From Saprospiraceae bacterium (lineage in GTDB: Bacteria > Bacteroidota > Bacteroidia > Chitinophagales > Saprospiraceae): 64,000 nt of DNA. The DNA is taken from NCBI GenBank assembly GCA_024103195.1, contig JAGFIW010000234.1, forward strand, positions 1 to 64,000. Reading direction: 5' to 3'. The translations under genes and the position numbers were made by a program. Under the pieces are notes generated by a model that was not told where the DNA came from, made no database searches, and worked only from the letters and a program-made list of their open reading frames with translations. Shown here piece after piece: positions 17,518-26,908 of this stretch (position 1 is its first letter; each line of letters starts with the position of its first letter).

Positions 17518-20027
17518 TCAATCCGGCTCGAAACCAATGATGAAGTTGAACTGTCCGTAATTGCTCCACTTGGTGCCGACAGGCAGGTTTTTGTCGAATC
17601 CGAATCCGTAGTCAAATCCGAGGAGGCCGAACATCGGGAGGAAAACGCGCAGACCCATTCCCGCCGAACGGCGGAGATCAAGGGGCTGTATTCCCTGAAC
17701 GTTCTCCAGGAATTGCCCCCTTCGGCAAAGGCAAGCACAAAGATGGTCGAAGAGGGATTTAGGGAAATCGGGTAACGAACTTCCAGGGTGAATTTGTTGA
17801 ACACAGAGCCATATCCGCGGTTGTTGGCCGGGAGATCCGCGACGTCATAACCCCGCATGGAAATGAGTTCGTTGCCAATGAAGAAGGCGCCCTGGTTGGC
17901 GAGACCGGCACCCCCCACTTCGAAACGTTCGAAAGGAACCGTCCCGATTTCGCGGTTGTAGTTGCCGAGGAATCCGAATTTGGCGGCGGCCCGCAGGGTG
18001 AGTTTCTCTACCAGCGGCGTGTACCATTCGGCGGTGGCCCGGATCTTGTGGTATTCGAGAAACTTGAATTTTTCCTGGGGACTCAGGCTGCTGTAGTCCT
18101 TGCCGGGCGAGAACAGCGAGTAAGGGGGAGTGAGCTGGGCGGACACCTGAACCAGGGACCCTGTGCGTGGAAAGGTAGGATCAACGATGGAATTGCGGGC
18201 CAGGGTGAGTTTGAGGTGCAGGTTGTTGAAGCTGCCCGCACTGATGGTGGATCCGTCGTCCAGGAAAAACCGGGTGTAATTGTTCAACGACAGATTTTGC
18301 ATGTTGACGGCCGCCGTAAGGACAAAGTTGTCGTCCGGCCAACGCAGGCGGGTGCCAATGGAAGTGGTCAGGTTGAGAATGTCGAGACCGCTGTATCCGG
18401 AAGCCTGGCGGGTCAGGCCGTTGCTGACCGAGTTGAAAAAGGCGGCTACGGTAAAATTGCGGGGTTTCTTGCCGCCCAGCCAGGGCTCGGTGAAGGACAT
18501 GTTGTAACTCTGGAAGAAACGGCTACCGCGCTGGGCCCGGATGGAAAGACGCTGGCCGTCACCCTGTGGAAGGGGATGCCAGGCTTCGGGGCGGAATATG
18601 TTCCGCATGGAGAAATTATTGAAAGACACCCCGAGTGTACCGATCACACCCTGATTGACACCACCCCATCCTGCGGAGAGTTCCAGTTGGTCAGCAGGTT
18701 TTTCCTCAACCGTGTACTCGATATCCACGGTACCTCTTTGCGCATTGACCGGTGTGTTGATACCCAGATTTTCCTGGTTGAAATATCCCAGATTAATGAT
18801 TTGACGCTGGGAACGGATGATGTCCGATCGGCTGAATTTTGCCCCGGGTACCGTCCTGAGTTCCCGCCGTATCACGTGTTCATGGGTGCGGTCGTTGCCG
18901 TTGATGACCACCCGGTCGATGGTGGCTTGAGGGCCTTCATAAATCCGGATTTCCAGGTCAATCGAATCACCGTCAATGGCGACCTCTACAGGGTTGGCCT
19001 GGAAAAACAGGTAGCCGTCATCCATGTACAGCGAGCTGACATCGCGACCATCCATGCTGAAGGAAAGGCGGCTGCGCAGGAGCTCCTCGTTGTAAACATC
19101 GCCCTTTTCGATCTGCAACACCCGGGACAAAGCCTCTGCATCATAGATGTAGTTGCCCCGCCAGGCAATGTCGCGGAAGTAGTACACATTGCCCTCCTGA
19201 ATATCCATGTGGATGCGTACCCGTCCGTTGTGATCCCGCCAGACCGAATCACGGGTGATGCGGGCATCGCGGTAGCCGAGCGTATTGTAATACTGGATGA
19301 TGTTTTTCTTGTCGTCCTCGTATTTGGACCGGATGAGTTTGGAGGCGGTGAATATTTTCCAGCGGTGCTTGGTATCCTTCATCTGCTTTCGCAGCTTGGC
19401 CGCTTTGACATGGTCATTGCCGTCGAAGGTGATGCTGGCAATGCGGACTTTCTTGCCCCGGTCAATGTCGAAAGCGAGTCGAACGGCATTGACGAGTTGA
19501 TCATCGGGTTCTTCCTGGACCCGGACTTCCGTGTCCAGGTAGCCTTTTTCGACAAAGAATTCCCGTATGGCATTTTGACAACTCACGAGGCTGTTCTCCG
19601 AGATAATGGTGCCTTTGATGAGGAATTTGTTGACGATCTCGTTGAGGTCTTCATGATAGCTTTTCTTGACCCCTCTGAAGGTATGGCGGGCAAACCGGGG
19701 GCGCTCCGTAACAGCGATCTGCAGAAACAGGATATCGCCGATCCGTTTTTCCTCAAGGATTTGGATATCGGTAAAGAGCTTGAGTTTCCAGAGGGCTTTC
19801 AGTGCTCTGGAGATGTCTTCACCCGGGAAGGTGATCTTGCCGCCTACCCGGAGTCCGGAAACAGCGATAAGGGTGGCTTCGTCGCTGTAGGTGGCTCCGG
19901 ACACCTTGATACCCCCGATCTCGAAACTCCGGGGATCCTCCATGTAGTTGACAGCGGGAGGCGTCACCTGTGCCATGACAGGTGCAGACAACAATATGAG
20001 GAGCAGGAATACGATCGAATGCCGCAT
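17518..20027 (-). pseudogene. bamA: Outer-membrane protein assembly factor BamA, frameshifted in its last strands
   Basis: BamA/Omp85. The ATG at 20027 gives the signal peptide MRHSIVFLLLILLSAPVMAQ. POTRA repeats follow (IGGIKVSGATYSDEATLIAV, VRIASITFDGNDHVKAAKLR, ATIDRVVINGNDRTHEHVIR), then the barrel (QLELSAGWGGVNQGVIGTLG and MRGYDVADLP). After FAEGGNSWRTFREYSP the frame is lost and reads non-family sequence to 17448. Adding one base in the GGGG run at 17682-17685 restores LDLRRSAGMGLRVFLPMFGL and ends in YGQFNFIIGFEPD with a stop at 17518-17520, giving 836 residues. That is the expected terminal strand. BamA folds barrel proteins into the outer membrane and is essential, so a homopolymer error in the sequence is more likely than a real knockout. 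uppS lies upstream on the same strand. The Skp/OmpH genes often found after bamA in this phylum are absent. Confidence 0.88.
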
Positions 20028-20109
20028 CAGGATTGCCGGGCGGGTTTGCATCGAAGGAACGGAATGGGAAAGGGGAAAGCGGCCTGGCCGTCCGGGGTTT
20101 AACATCATA

Positions 20110-20856
20110 TTAATGGGTCATTAATTGTTCCGAGGTCTTGCCGAAACGCCGTTCGCGGCGCTGGTAGTCCCGGATGGCCTCATGGAATTGGTCTTTGCCG
20201 AAGTCCGGCCACATGACCGGTGTGAAATAGAGCTCTGCGTAAGCGATCTGCCAAAGCAGGAAATTGCTGATCCGGAATTCCCCGCTGGTGCGGATCAGCA
20301 GTTCAGGATCAGGCATGGTGGAAGTGTACAGGAAGTCGGCAACGGCGGCTTCATCAAGATGAGCGGGGTCCAGTTTGCCTTCGCTGGCGGCGTGGGCGAT
20401 CATTCGGGCGGCCCGGGTCATTTCCTGTCGGGCACTGTAATTCAGGGCCAGGGTCAGGGTCATCCGCTGATGGTTTCGGGTGGCTGCAATGGCCTCCTGC
20501 AGACTGTTGGCGGTTTGTACAGGCAGTCGGGAAGTGTCACCGATGGTGTGCAGCCGGATATCGTTGTCCTGCAGGGTCCGGAGTTCACGCCGGATGGTCC
20601 GCACCAACAGTTGCATCAGGGCATTGACCTCACGGGAGGGGCGGTTCCAGTTTTCGGTACTGAAGGCGTATAAGGTGAGATAGGGGATGCCCAGTTCGGC
20701 GGCGGCTTCTGTCACCGCCTTTACAGACCTCACCCCGTTGCGGTGTCCGAACACCCGGGGCTTGCCGTGGGCTTTGGCCCACCGGCCGTTGCCATCCATG
20801 ATGATGGCCACATGTTGAGGTAGTCGGGCCGTGTCGATCCCCGATTTGAAATCCAT
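20110..20856 (-). CDS. uppS: Isoprenyl transferase (undecaprenyl diphosphate synthase)
   Basis: 248 residues from the ATG at 20856; the longer frame from 20997 adds non-family sequence. Family motifs are HVAIIMDGNGRWAKAHG (catalytic Asp), RVFGHRNGVRSVK, LTLYAFSTENWNRP, ALNYSARQEM and PDPELLIRTSGEFRISNFLL followed by AYAELYF. It adds isopentenyl units to farnesyl diphosphate to make the C55 lipid carrier for peptidoglycan and surface glycans. It is 82 bases upstream of the bamA start on the same strand, a common Bacteroidota pairing. A TACCTTTG box lies just upstream. Confidence 0.96.
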   Translation of the reverse strand: MDFKSGIDTARLPQHVAIIMDGNGRWAKAHGKPRVFGHRNGVRSVKAVTEAAAELGIPYLTLYAFSTENWNRPSREVNALMQLLVRTIRRELRTLQDNDIRLHTIGDTSRLPVQTANSLQEAIAATRNHQRMTLTLALNYSARQEMTRAARMIAHAASEGKLDPAHLDEAAVADFLYTSTMPDPELLIRTSGEFRISNFLLWQIAYAELYFTPVMWPDFGKDQFHEAIRDYQRRERRFGKTSEQLMTH

Positions 20857-20875
20857 TCGACGAAACGATAGCCGA

Positions 20876-20883
20876 CAAAGGTA
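20876..20883 (-). promoter_or_regulatory. TAnnTTTG promoter of uppS (and probably bamA)
   Basis: The minus strand reads TACCTTTG, 19 bases upstream of the uppS ATG at 20856. It is an exact -7 match; no clear -33 was seen. It also supports the shorter uppS start. Confidence 0.5.
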
Positions 20884-20923
20884 GCCACATTTGTCCAATG
20901 GCTTCCGGGCTTTGCCGGTGATA

Positions 20924-22693
20924 TCAGTTCCGGGGCGGAAGGGGTGCCAGGCCCAGCTCCTCCCACTGGGCGTCGGCAATTGGCGAGGGAGCGTCAATCA
21001 TCATGTCGCGTCCCGTATTGTTTTTGGGGAAGGCAATAAAGTCGCGGATGTTGTTTTGCCCGTTCATCACGGCACACAGACGGTCCAAACCGAAGGCGAT
21101 CCCTCCATGGGGAGGCGCTCCGTATTCAAAGGCGCCAAGAAGGAATCCGAATTGTGCCTCTGCCTCTTCCGTTGAAAATCCGAGCAGGCTGAAATTGCGT
21201 GATTGCAGCGCGCGATCATGGATCCGGATGGATCCGCCCCCGATTTCCGTGCCGTTGATGACGAGGTCGTAGGCATCCGCCCTCAGTCGGCGGAGTACTT
21301 CCCGGTCGGTACTGTCCATGAGGCCGACATCCTCCGGTTTGGGGCTGGTGAACGGGTGGTGCATGGCAAAAAAACGACCGGACTCCTCATCCCACTCGAG
21401 CAGGGGGAAGTCCAAAACCCACAGCGGACGAAAAATGCCCGGTTGGATCAGGCCCAGTCTCCTTCCCATTTCAAGCCGGAGTTCGCCGAGTTGTTTGCGG
21501 GTTTTTTCCTCCTCGCCGCTGAGGACAAGAAGCAGATCTCCGGGGCCGGCTTCAAAGACGGTGCCCCATTGCCGGAGTTGTTCATCGGTGAAATACTTGC
21601 CGACAGAGGACTTGATCGTCCCGTCTTCATTGAACCGCACATAGACCAGGCCTCCGGCGCCGATCTGGGGGCGCCGCACCCAATCCGTTAGTTCATTGAG
21701 ATCCTTGTTGGAATACCGGTCTGCGATGCCTTTGGCACAGATACCTGCGACCAGCCCTGCCTGATCGAACACCGGAAAACCCTGCCCGCGGGCCAGATGA
21801 CCAATGTCGCCAATGGTCATTTCAAAACGCAGATCGGGTTTGTCGGAACCATAGCGTTGCATGGCTTCATCATAGGACATCCTCGGGAATTCGGGCAACC
21901 CGATACCCAGGAGTTTCAAAAACAAATGGCGGGTCAGACCTTCGAAAGTCCGGAGAATGTCCTCACGGCTGACAAAGGCCATTTCACAGTCTATCTGGGT
22001 GAATTCCGGCTGCCGGTCGGCGCGCAGGTCCTCGTCGCGAAAACATTTCACGATCTGGAAATAGCGGTCCATGCCGGCCACCATCAGGATTTGCTTGAAG
22101 GTTTGGGGCGATTGGGGCAGGGCATAGAACTCGCCGGGATTGAGGCGACTCGGCACGACAAAATCACGGGCTCCTTCCGGCGTGCTTTTGATGAGAAAAG
22201 GCGTTTCGATCTCGACAAAGCCCTGCCCGTCGAGATAATGCCGGGTTTCCAGGGTGAGTTTGCCCCGAAACAAAAGGTTGCGCTTTACCGGCTCCCGCCT
22301 CAGATCCAGGTACCGGTATTTCATGCGCAGGTCATCTCCTCCGTCCGTATCCGCTTCAATGGTAAAGGGAGGTACCTTGGAGGCGTTGAGTACATCCAGC
22401 AGATCGACGTCGATCTCGATGTCACCCGTTGGCCGGTTGGGGTTCTTGCTGGTCCTTTCGCGCACGACCCCTTCGACCCGTATGACGTATTCCCGTCCCA
22501 GTTTGCGTGCGCGGGCGCACAATTCGGGACGGGTGTCCATGTTGAAAACCAACTGGGTAATCCCGTAGCGGTCTCGCAGATCCACAAAGGTGAGGCCGCC
22601 GAGGTCGCGACTGACTTGTACCCAGCCGCTCAAAAGGACGCGCTGGCCGGCATCTGTCAGACGGAGACTGCCGCAGGTATGGGATCTGTACAT
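20924..22693 (-). CDS. aspS: Aspartate--tRNA ligase
   Basis: 589 residues, the normal length for the bacterial class. The N-terminal OB-fold ([20 protein letters not shown]) is followed by the class II catalytic core. Motif 2 shows [20 protein letters not shown], with [20 protein letters not shown] before it. The bacterial insertion (GAD) domain lies at about 300-410. Motif 3 shows [15 protein letters not shown]. It charges tRNA-Asp in the cytosol. Without tools I cannot say whether it is discriminating or not. A TACCTTTG box lies 28 bases upstream of the start. Confidence 0.97.
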   Translation of the reverse strand: MYRSHTCGSLRLTDAGQRVLLSGWVQVSRDLGGLTFVDLRDRYGITQLVFNMDTRPELCARARKLGREYVIRVEGVVRERTSKNPNRPTGDIEIDVDLLDVLNASKVPPFTIEADTDGGDDLRMKYRYLDLRREPVKRNLLFRGKLTLETRHYLDGQGFVEIETPFLIKSTPEGARDFVVPSRLNPGEFYALPQSPQTFKQILMVAGMDRYFQIVKCFRDEDLRADRQPEFTQIDCEMAFVSREDILRTFEGLTRHLFLKLLGIGLPEFPRMSYDEAMQRYGSDKPDLRFEMTIGDIGHLARGQGFPVFDQAGLVAGICAKGIADRYSNKDLNELTDWVRRPQIGAGGLVYVRFNEDGTIKSSVGKYFTDEQLRQWGTVFEAGPGDLLLVLSGEEEKTRKQLGELRLEMGRRLGLIQPGIFRPLWVLDFPLLEWDEESGRFFAMHHPFTSPKPEDVGLMDSTDREVLRRLRADAYDLVINGTEIGGGSIRIHDRALQSRNFSLLGFSTEEAEAQFGFLLGAFEYGAPPHGGIAFGLDRLCAVMNGQNNIRDFIAFPKNNTGRDMMIDAPSPIADAQWEELGLAPLPPRN

Positions 22694-22721
22694 CGTATCG
22701 AGGATTCGGTGGGACGGGGGA

Positions 22722-22729
22722 CAAAGGTA
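22722..22729 (-). promoter_or_regulatory. TAnnTTTG promoter of aspS
   Basis: The minus strand reads TACCTTTG, 28 bases before the aspS ATG. A TTTAATTG stretch about 20 bases further upstream could contain the -33 box. Confidence 0.5.
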
Positions 22730-22739
22730 TGAGAAGTCA

Positions 22740-23001
22740 AGCCCAATTAAACCCTAATCGTGCATTTGAAATACACGATTAGCCCAATGGTCCAGACGAA
22801 GCTTGCTTGTCTGGATCAAGGAGAGGACGAAACCCGCTCCGATAGCAGGTTTGGGAAGACGCTTTGGTCTTCTTCCACGATTAGGTTCAACCCAGACATT
22901 GAGCGTGATTGAATTTCTTTCGATCAAAATATGAGTTAATTCATTCACGCTCAATCGTCTGCGCCTCGCGCAAAAAATGCATTAGCATTTTTTGGGTTGA
23001 A
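22740..23001. repeat. Palindrome-packed spacer between aspS and the M28 peptidase gene
   Basis: Five hairpins fall in about 260 bases. (1) CTAATCGTG (22754-22762) with CACGATTAG (22774-22782), extended inward by ATTT-G-AAAT. (2) TCCAGAC-g-AAGC with GCTTGTCTGGA (22791-22815). (3) GAAGAC-6-GTCTTC (22855-22872). (4) A 17-base arm starting TTGAGCGTGA (22899-22915) that pairs 16 of 17 with 22938-22954. (5) AAAAAATGC-ATTA-GCATTTTTT (22972-22993). CACGATTAG recurs at 22876-22884, and TTCAACCC (22886-22893) is complementary to GGGTTGAA (22994-23001). A 66-codon minus-strand frame spans 22754-22954, but it ends inside hairpin 1 and looks incidental. The stretch could be a dispersed palindromic repeat, a small mobile element or a structured RNA. 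Confidence 0.7.
22972..22993. terminator. A/T-rich hairpin with T-run, possible terminator
   Basis: AAAAAATGC-ATTA-GCATTTTTT is a perfect nine-base stem with a tetraloop and a terminal T-run on both strands. It may end any transcript of the palindromic spacer. It stands about 40 bases before a TACCTTAG box (23033-23040) that may be the weak promoter of the M28 peptidase gene. Confidence 0.45.
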
Positions 23002-23059
23002 AGGGAGGTTGGCCACAGCACCCGACTTTGCCTACCTTAGCCACCTTAACAGCAATTCC

Positions 23060-24475
23060 ATGCGTGCTTTCGGGCTTTTGATGCTCCTGTTGTCAGCCGT
23101 TGTGACGGTATTACCCGGGCAGACTGATGAGGATGCATTTTTGTTGCGCCGTATCCACACAGCTGCCCTGACGGAAGGGAAAGCCTATTCCTGGCTGCAC
23201 CATTTGTCCGAGGAGATAGGTGGACGTCTGGCCGGGTCACCGGAGGCGGAGGCCTCGGTACACTATACCTATGCACAGCTCGAAGATCTGGGCCTCGACC
23301 AAGTATGGCTTCAGCCCTGCACGGTCCCGCATTGGGAGCGGGGTGCGCCGGAGGTGGTGCGTGTATTGGCCGGCGAAGGACACCAGGAGAGGGTTTTGAA
23401 GGCCCTTGCCCTCGGCAATTCCGGGGCTTCCGGACCGGAAGGGGTTTCCGGCCGGGTCATTGAAGTTCGTTCATTGGAGGAGGTGGACTATCTGGCTGAA
23501 AAGGTGGAAGGGGCCATCGTGTTTTTCAATCGCCCCATGGATCCGGGTGAATATCACACGTTCCACGCCTACGGCAAAGCGGTTGACCAGCGGGTGTACG
23601 GGCCCGCCAAGGCCGCCCAATACGGCGCCAAAGGCGCCATCGTACGATCCATGACCACCAGGGTGGATCCCCACCCGCATACCGGGGTCACCCTGTTTCC
23701 GGAAACGGTGGATCCCATTCCGGCAGTAGCCATCAGTACCGCTGATGCCGATTGGCTCAGTGCCCAATTGAAATCCGGACAGAACCGGGAGATATTCCTG
23801 TACACGGACTGCCGCCACCACGGCCGCGTGCCGAGCCACAATGTCATCGGCGAAATCCGGGGAAGTGATTTTCCCGATGAAGTGATTTTGGTCGGGGGCC
23901 ATCTCGACAGTTGGGACGTAGGCGGAGGTGCCCATGATGACGGCGCCGGTTGTGTCCAGGCCATGGATGTCCTCCACCTGCTCAAGACCGTGGGTTATCG
24001 ACCGCGCAGGACCATCCGCTGCGTGTTGTTCATGAATGAGGAAAACGGGTTGGGTGGGGGATTGGCGTATGCCGATTCTGCCCGCACTTCGGGAGCATTC
24101 CATCTGGCCGCCATTGAATCCGATGCCGGCGGGTTTTCCCCCCGGGCGTTTTCCTTTGAAGCGGACCCGGAAGTATTTACCGACTATATGAAAGCCGTCC
24201 ATCAATGGTTGCCCTTGTTGGAGCCCTATGGCATTCAGTTGCAAACCGGCGGTTCAGGGGCGGACATAAGTCCCCTGAAGTTCCAGAAAGGCCTGCTGGC
24301 CGGCCTCCGACCGGATTCCCAACGCTATTTCGACTATCACCATACCGCCATTGACCGGATCGACGCGGTTCACCCCCGCGAACTGGCCTTGGGGGCTGCC
24401 GCCCTGACATCCCTGGTGGTGCTTATTGACAAATACGGCCTGCGAGCGGAGCCGACATCTTCCGGCAGCCGTTAA
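23060..24475 (+). CDS. M28-family exported metallopeptidase (carboxypeptidase Q-like)
   Basis: 471 residues. The ATG at 23060 starts a signal peptide (MRAFGLLMLLLSAVVTVLPG). A protease-associated (PA) insert fits the region around 120-220 (DYLAEKVEGAIVFFNRPMD). The two-zinc M28 core has VGGHLDSWDVGGGAHDDGAG (His and Asp ligands, about 278-298), MNEENGLGGG (Glu-Glu, about 327), ESDAGGF (Asp, about 353) and DYHHTAIDRID (last His, about 427). The family trims amino acids or dipeptides in the periplasm or outside the cell. The VOC lipoprotein gene begins 18 bases after its stop, so they may be cotranscribed. The substrate is unknown. Confidence 0.93.
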   Translation: MRAFGLLMLLLSAVVTVLPGQTDEDAFLLRRIHTAALTEGKAYSWLHHLSEEIGGRLAGSPEAEASVHYTYAQLEDLGLDQVWLQPCTVPHWERGAPEVVRVLAGEGHQERVLKALALGNSGASGPEGVSGRVIEVRSLEEVDYLAEKVEGAIVFFNRPMDPGEYHTFHAYGKAVDQRVYGPAKAAQYGAKGAIVRSMTTRVDPHPHTGVTLFPETVDPIPAVAISTADADWLSAQLKSGQNREIFLYTDCRHHGRVPSHNVIGEIRGSDFPDEVILVGGHLDSWDVGGGAHDDGAGCVQAMDVLHLLKTVGYRPRRTIRCVLFMNEENGLGGGLAYADSARTSGAFHLAAIESDAGGFSPRAFSFEADPEVFTDYMKAVHQWLPLLEPYGIQLQTGGSGADISPLKFQKGLLAGLRPDSQRYFDYHHTAIDRIDAVHPRELALGAAALTSLVVLIDKYGLRAEPTSSGSR

Positions 24476-24492
24476 GCGATCTGTCCACACCC

Positions 24493-25722
24493 ATGATTCC
24501 ATTCCCCATGTCCTGTTGTACGTTTCGTCGTTATTTGGCCTTTGTCCTGCTTGGGATGGCCGGTTGTTCCCTGTCGGCCCAGGAACCATTTCCCCCTCCC
24601 CTGCCGGTGGATACGGCCGGTATGGAGGAGAATCAACCCGCAGACCCGGCCACGGACGACGACGATCCTTTTTATTGGGCCGGAGATGGTACGGCCATCA
24701 GCGGGGTGTACGAGGTGGTCATCGGCGTGCGCGATCTGGATCAGGCATTGCGGTATTTTGGAGACCTCGGATTCCGTTTGGTCCAAACGGGTTATCTGTC
24801 GCCTCTGGCGGCGCAGGCTTTGTACGGCCATCCCTCCGGTGTGAGAGCTTACCGGCTGCAAAACGGAAATATCGACAGTCACGGCATGATCCGGTTGTTG
24901 CACTGGGAAAAACCCCTGGGGGATGGCGTCGGTTATGGCAGGCCTGGTACCATCGGTTCCAGGGTCATGGCCATGCTGACTACGGATATTTACCGGCTTC
25001 ATGACATTTACCACGATGCCCGGATGGCGGGAGAACCCTGGCTGGTCAGTGAACCGGTCAGGCAATCCCTGACCGGGGATGACAGCCCGCGGGGATTTTT
25101 TGAAAGACCGGTGGGCACCCGTGAGATGTCGGTTTACGGAGCACAATGGAACCACCTCTTTTTTCAACGGTATGGCTATACGGTACCGGGTTACGGGAAT
25201 GTCCATCTCAATACCCGGCTCAGGACCAGCGAAATCACCCACCACGATTTTTTTGTCCGGGTGGACAGTATGGCCCAACTGGCCTATCTGGAGAAAGTAC
25301 TCGGCTTGCAGGCGGATGGCGCGCCATCACTGAATGGCGACTGGATGCCGGGTCCCCGGTCCCTGTATTTCCTTCAGCCCGGTGAATCCTATTGGTTTCA
25401 GAGCTTCCAATCCCCCAACAATGTGGCTGGCAAACTCCGGTTTTTTGTTCCCGTCCAGCCCCGGGCTGACCGGTCTTCCCTTCAGCGACCGGGACATACG
25501 GGGGTGACGGCTCATACCTTCTACACCCCCTACCTGGACCGGATGTGGAATGACGTCGTCCAGGCACAACTCCGTCCCACACCTGTGGCTGCCAATGAAT
25601 TCGGTGAACGGTGTTTCGTCTTTCGTGGCCCCGAAGGCGCGACATGGCAGATCATTGAAAGACTGAAAGCGCCTTTTAACGAACCCATTTTCTTCTACAA
25701 TATCCAGATGCTCGATGAATAG
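24493..25722 (+). CDS. Putative lipoprotein with VOC (glyoxalase-fold) domains
   Basis: 409 residues. The N-terminus has RR, a hydrophobic stretch and a lipobox ending LLGMAGC (Cys about 25), so it is probably a lipoprotein. After an acidic linker (PADPATDDDD) come two VOC-like halves. One starts GVYEVVIGVRDLDQALRYFG (about 72) and the other HHDFFVRVDSMAQLAYLEKV (about 250), each with a beta-alpha pattern and a late Glu/His-rich strand. VOC enzymes use a metal centre for ring cleavage, isomerisation or epoxide opening. Here the metal ligands are not certain and an exported VOC lipoprotein is unusual. It lies directly upstream of alkB and the GMC oxidoreductase gene, which suggests a shared oxidative pathway (inference). 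Confidence 0.65.
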   Translation: MIPFPMSCCTFRRYLAFVLLGMAGCSLSAQEPFPPPLPVDTAGMEENQPADPATDDDDPFYWAGDGTAISGVYEVVIGVRDLDQALRYFGDLGFRLVQTGYLSPLAAQALYGHPSGVRAYRLQNGNIDSHGMIRLLHWEKPLGDGVGYGRPGTIGSRVMAMLTTDIYRLHDIYHDARMAGEPWLVSEPVRQSLTGDDSPRGFFERPVGTREMSVYGAQWNHLFFQRYGYTVPGYGNVHLNTRLRTSEITHHDFFVRVDSMAQLAYLEKVLGLQADGAPSLNGDWMPGPRSLYFLQPGESYWFQSFQSPNNVAGKLRFFVPVQPRADRSSLQRPGHTGVTAHTFYTPYLDRMWNDVVQAQLRPTPVAANEFGERCFVFRGPEGATWQIIERLKAPFNEPIFFYNIQMLDE

Positions 25723-25767
25723 CCGTCCTATGCCCGGCCATCAGGATGCTGTATTTTTGACAGCAGG

Positions 25768-26859
25768 ATGTTGACCATGCCCTCCGGCTTACCGCTCTCA
25801 AAAAGATCCCTGCGGTACCTTCCCGTTTATCTGGTACCGGGAGTGGTCTTTTTCTCCCTGACCGCCACCGGGGTGTGGACATTTACAGCGGTTGTCGTTT
25901 TATTCGGGATCATCCCTCTCGCGGAGTGCTTGACCCGGGGGAGCACCCGTAATTTGACGGCAGAAGAGGAATTGGAAGTTCTCGGCGATCCTTCTTTCGA
26001 CCGGATTCTCTACAGTCTGGTGCCGTTACAAGCGGGTTTACTGTTGTTTTTTCTCTACCGCATGAGTGAAGAGGGGTTGCCCTTGACGGATCGGATCGGG
26101 ATGATCACCGCGATGGGCATGGCATGTGGTGTATTGGGCATCAATGCCGCGCATGAATTGGGTCACCGCTCTTCGGTGTTCGAGCGTACCCTGAGCCGGT
26201 TCCTTTTGTTGACGACCCTTTACATGCATTTCCATATCGAGCACAATCGCGGTCATCACAAAAATGTGTCTACCGATCTGGACCCGGCTTCCAGCCGGTA
26301 CGGGGAATCGGTGTACGCTTTTTTTCTGCGGTCCATATACGGCGGATGGATCTCTGCCTGGCAATTGGAGGCGGAACGGCTGCGGCGGATGCATCGGCCG
26401 GTTTGGGGACCCGAAAATGAAATGTTGTGGTATCAGATCATCCAGGCGGGTTTGGTGGGGCTTATTTTCTTTGGTTTAGGAGAAACGGCCGCGCTGTCTT
26501 TTTTGGCCGCCGCCCTGGTCGGGGTTTTGCTGTTGGAGACTGTCAATTACATTGAGCATTACGGACTGCGACGGCGAAGGAATGGCCTACGCTACGAGAG
26601 AACACTGCCCGCCCATTCATGGAATTCCAACCATCCCCTGGGCAGGGCCGTACTGCTGGAATTGTCGCGGCATTCCGACCATCATTACCAGGCATCCAGG
26701 AAATTTCCCGTGCTCCGGCATTTTGACGAAAGTCCCCAAATGCCGACCGGTTATCCCGGTATGATGCTCTTGTCCCTTGTCCCGCCACTTTGGTTTCTGA
26801 TCATGCACCGGGAGATCAAGCATTACCGGCAAACCCGAGTGGGCGCAGCCCTGGCCTGA
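25768..26859 (+). CDS. AlkB-type membrane alkane 1-monooxygenase / fatty-acyl hydroxylase
   Basis: 363 residues of the integral-membrane diiron hydroxylase family. The expected histidine clusters are all present: NAAHELGHRSSVFER (about 129), FHIEHNRGHHKNVSTDLDPA (about 156-175), NYIEHYGLRRRRNGLRYE (about 261) and LSRHSDHHYQASRKFP (about 297). Several transmembrane helices surround them. AlkB enzymes hydroxylate the terminal carbon of alkanes using O2 and electrons from rubredoxin. No rubredoxin gene is seen nearby. The ATG at 25768 is preceded by AGCAGG; a second in-frame ATG at 25777 is possible. The GMC oxidoreductase gene follows after 49 bases. The true chain substrate cannot be told from sequence. 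Confidence 0.88.
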   Translation: MLTMPSGLPLSKRSLRYLPVYLVPGVVFFSLTATGVWTFTAVVVLFGIIPLAECLTRGSTRNLTAEEELEVLGDPSFDRILYSLVPLQAGLLLFFLYRMSEEGLPLTDRIGMITAMGMACGVLGINAAHELGHRSSVFERTLSRFLLLTTLYMHFHIEHNRGHHKNVSTDLDPASSRYGESVYAFFLRSIYGGWISAWQLEAERLRRMHRPVWGPENEMLWYQIIQAGLVGLIFFGLGETAALSFLAAALVGVLLLETVNYIEHYGLRRRRNGLRYERTLPAHSWNSNHPLGRAVLLELSRHSDHHYQASRKFPVLRHFDESPQMPTGYPGMMLLSLVPPLWFLIMHREIKHYRQTRVGAALA

Positions 26860-26908
26860 CACGATCCAGGATCCGTGGCCTTTACGAACCTGTTCATCCT
26901 ATGGGAAA

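Noticed and set aside
22754-22954. 66-codon minus-strand frame in the palindromic spacer
   Set aside because: It begins and ends inside hairpin arms, has no recognisable domain or promoter, and its length is explained by the repeat structure. It was kept as repeat DNA.
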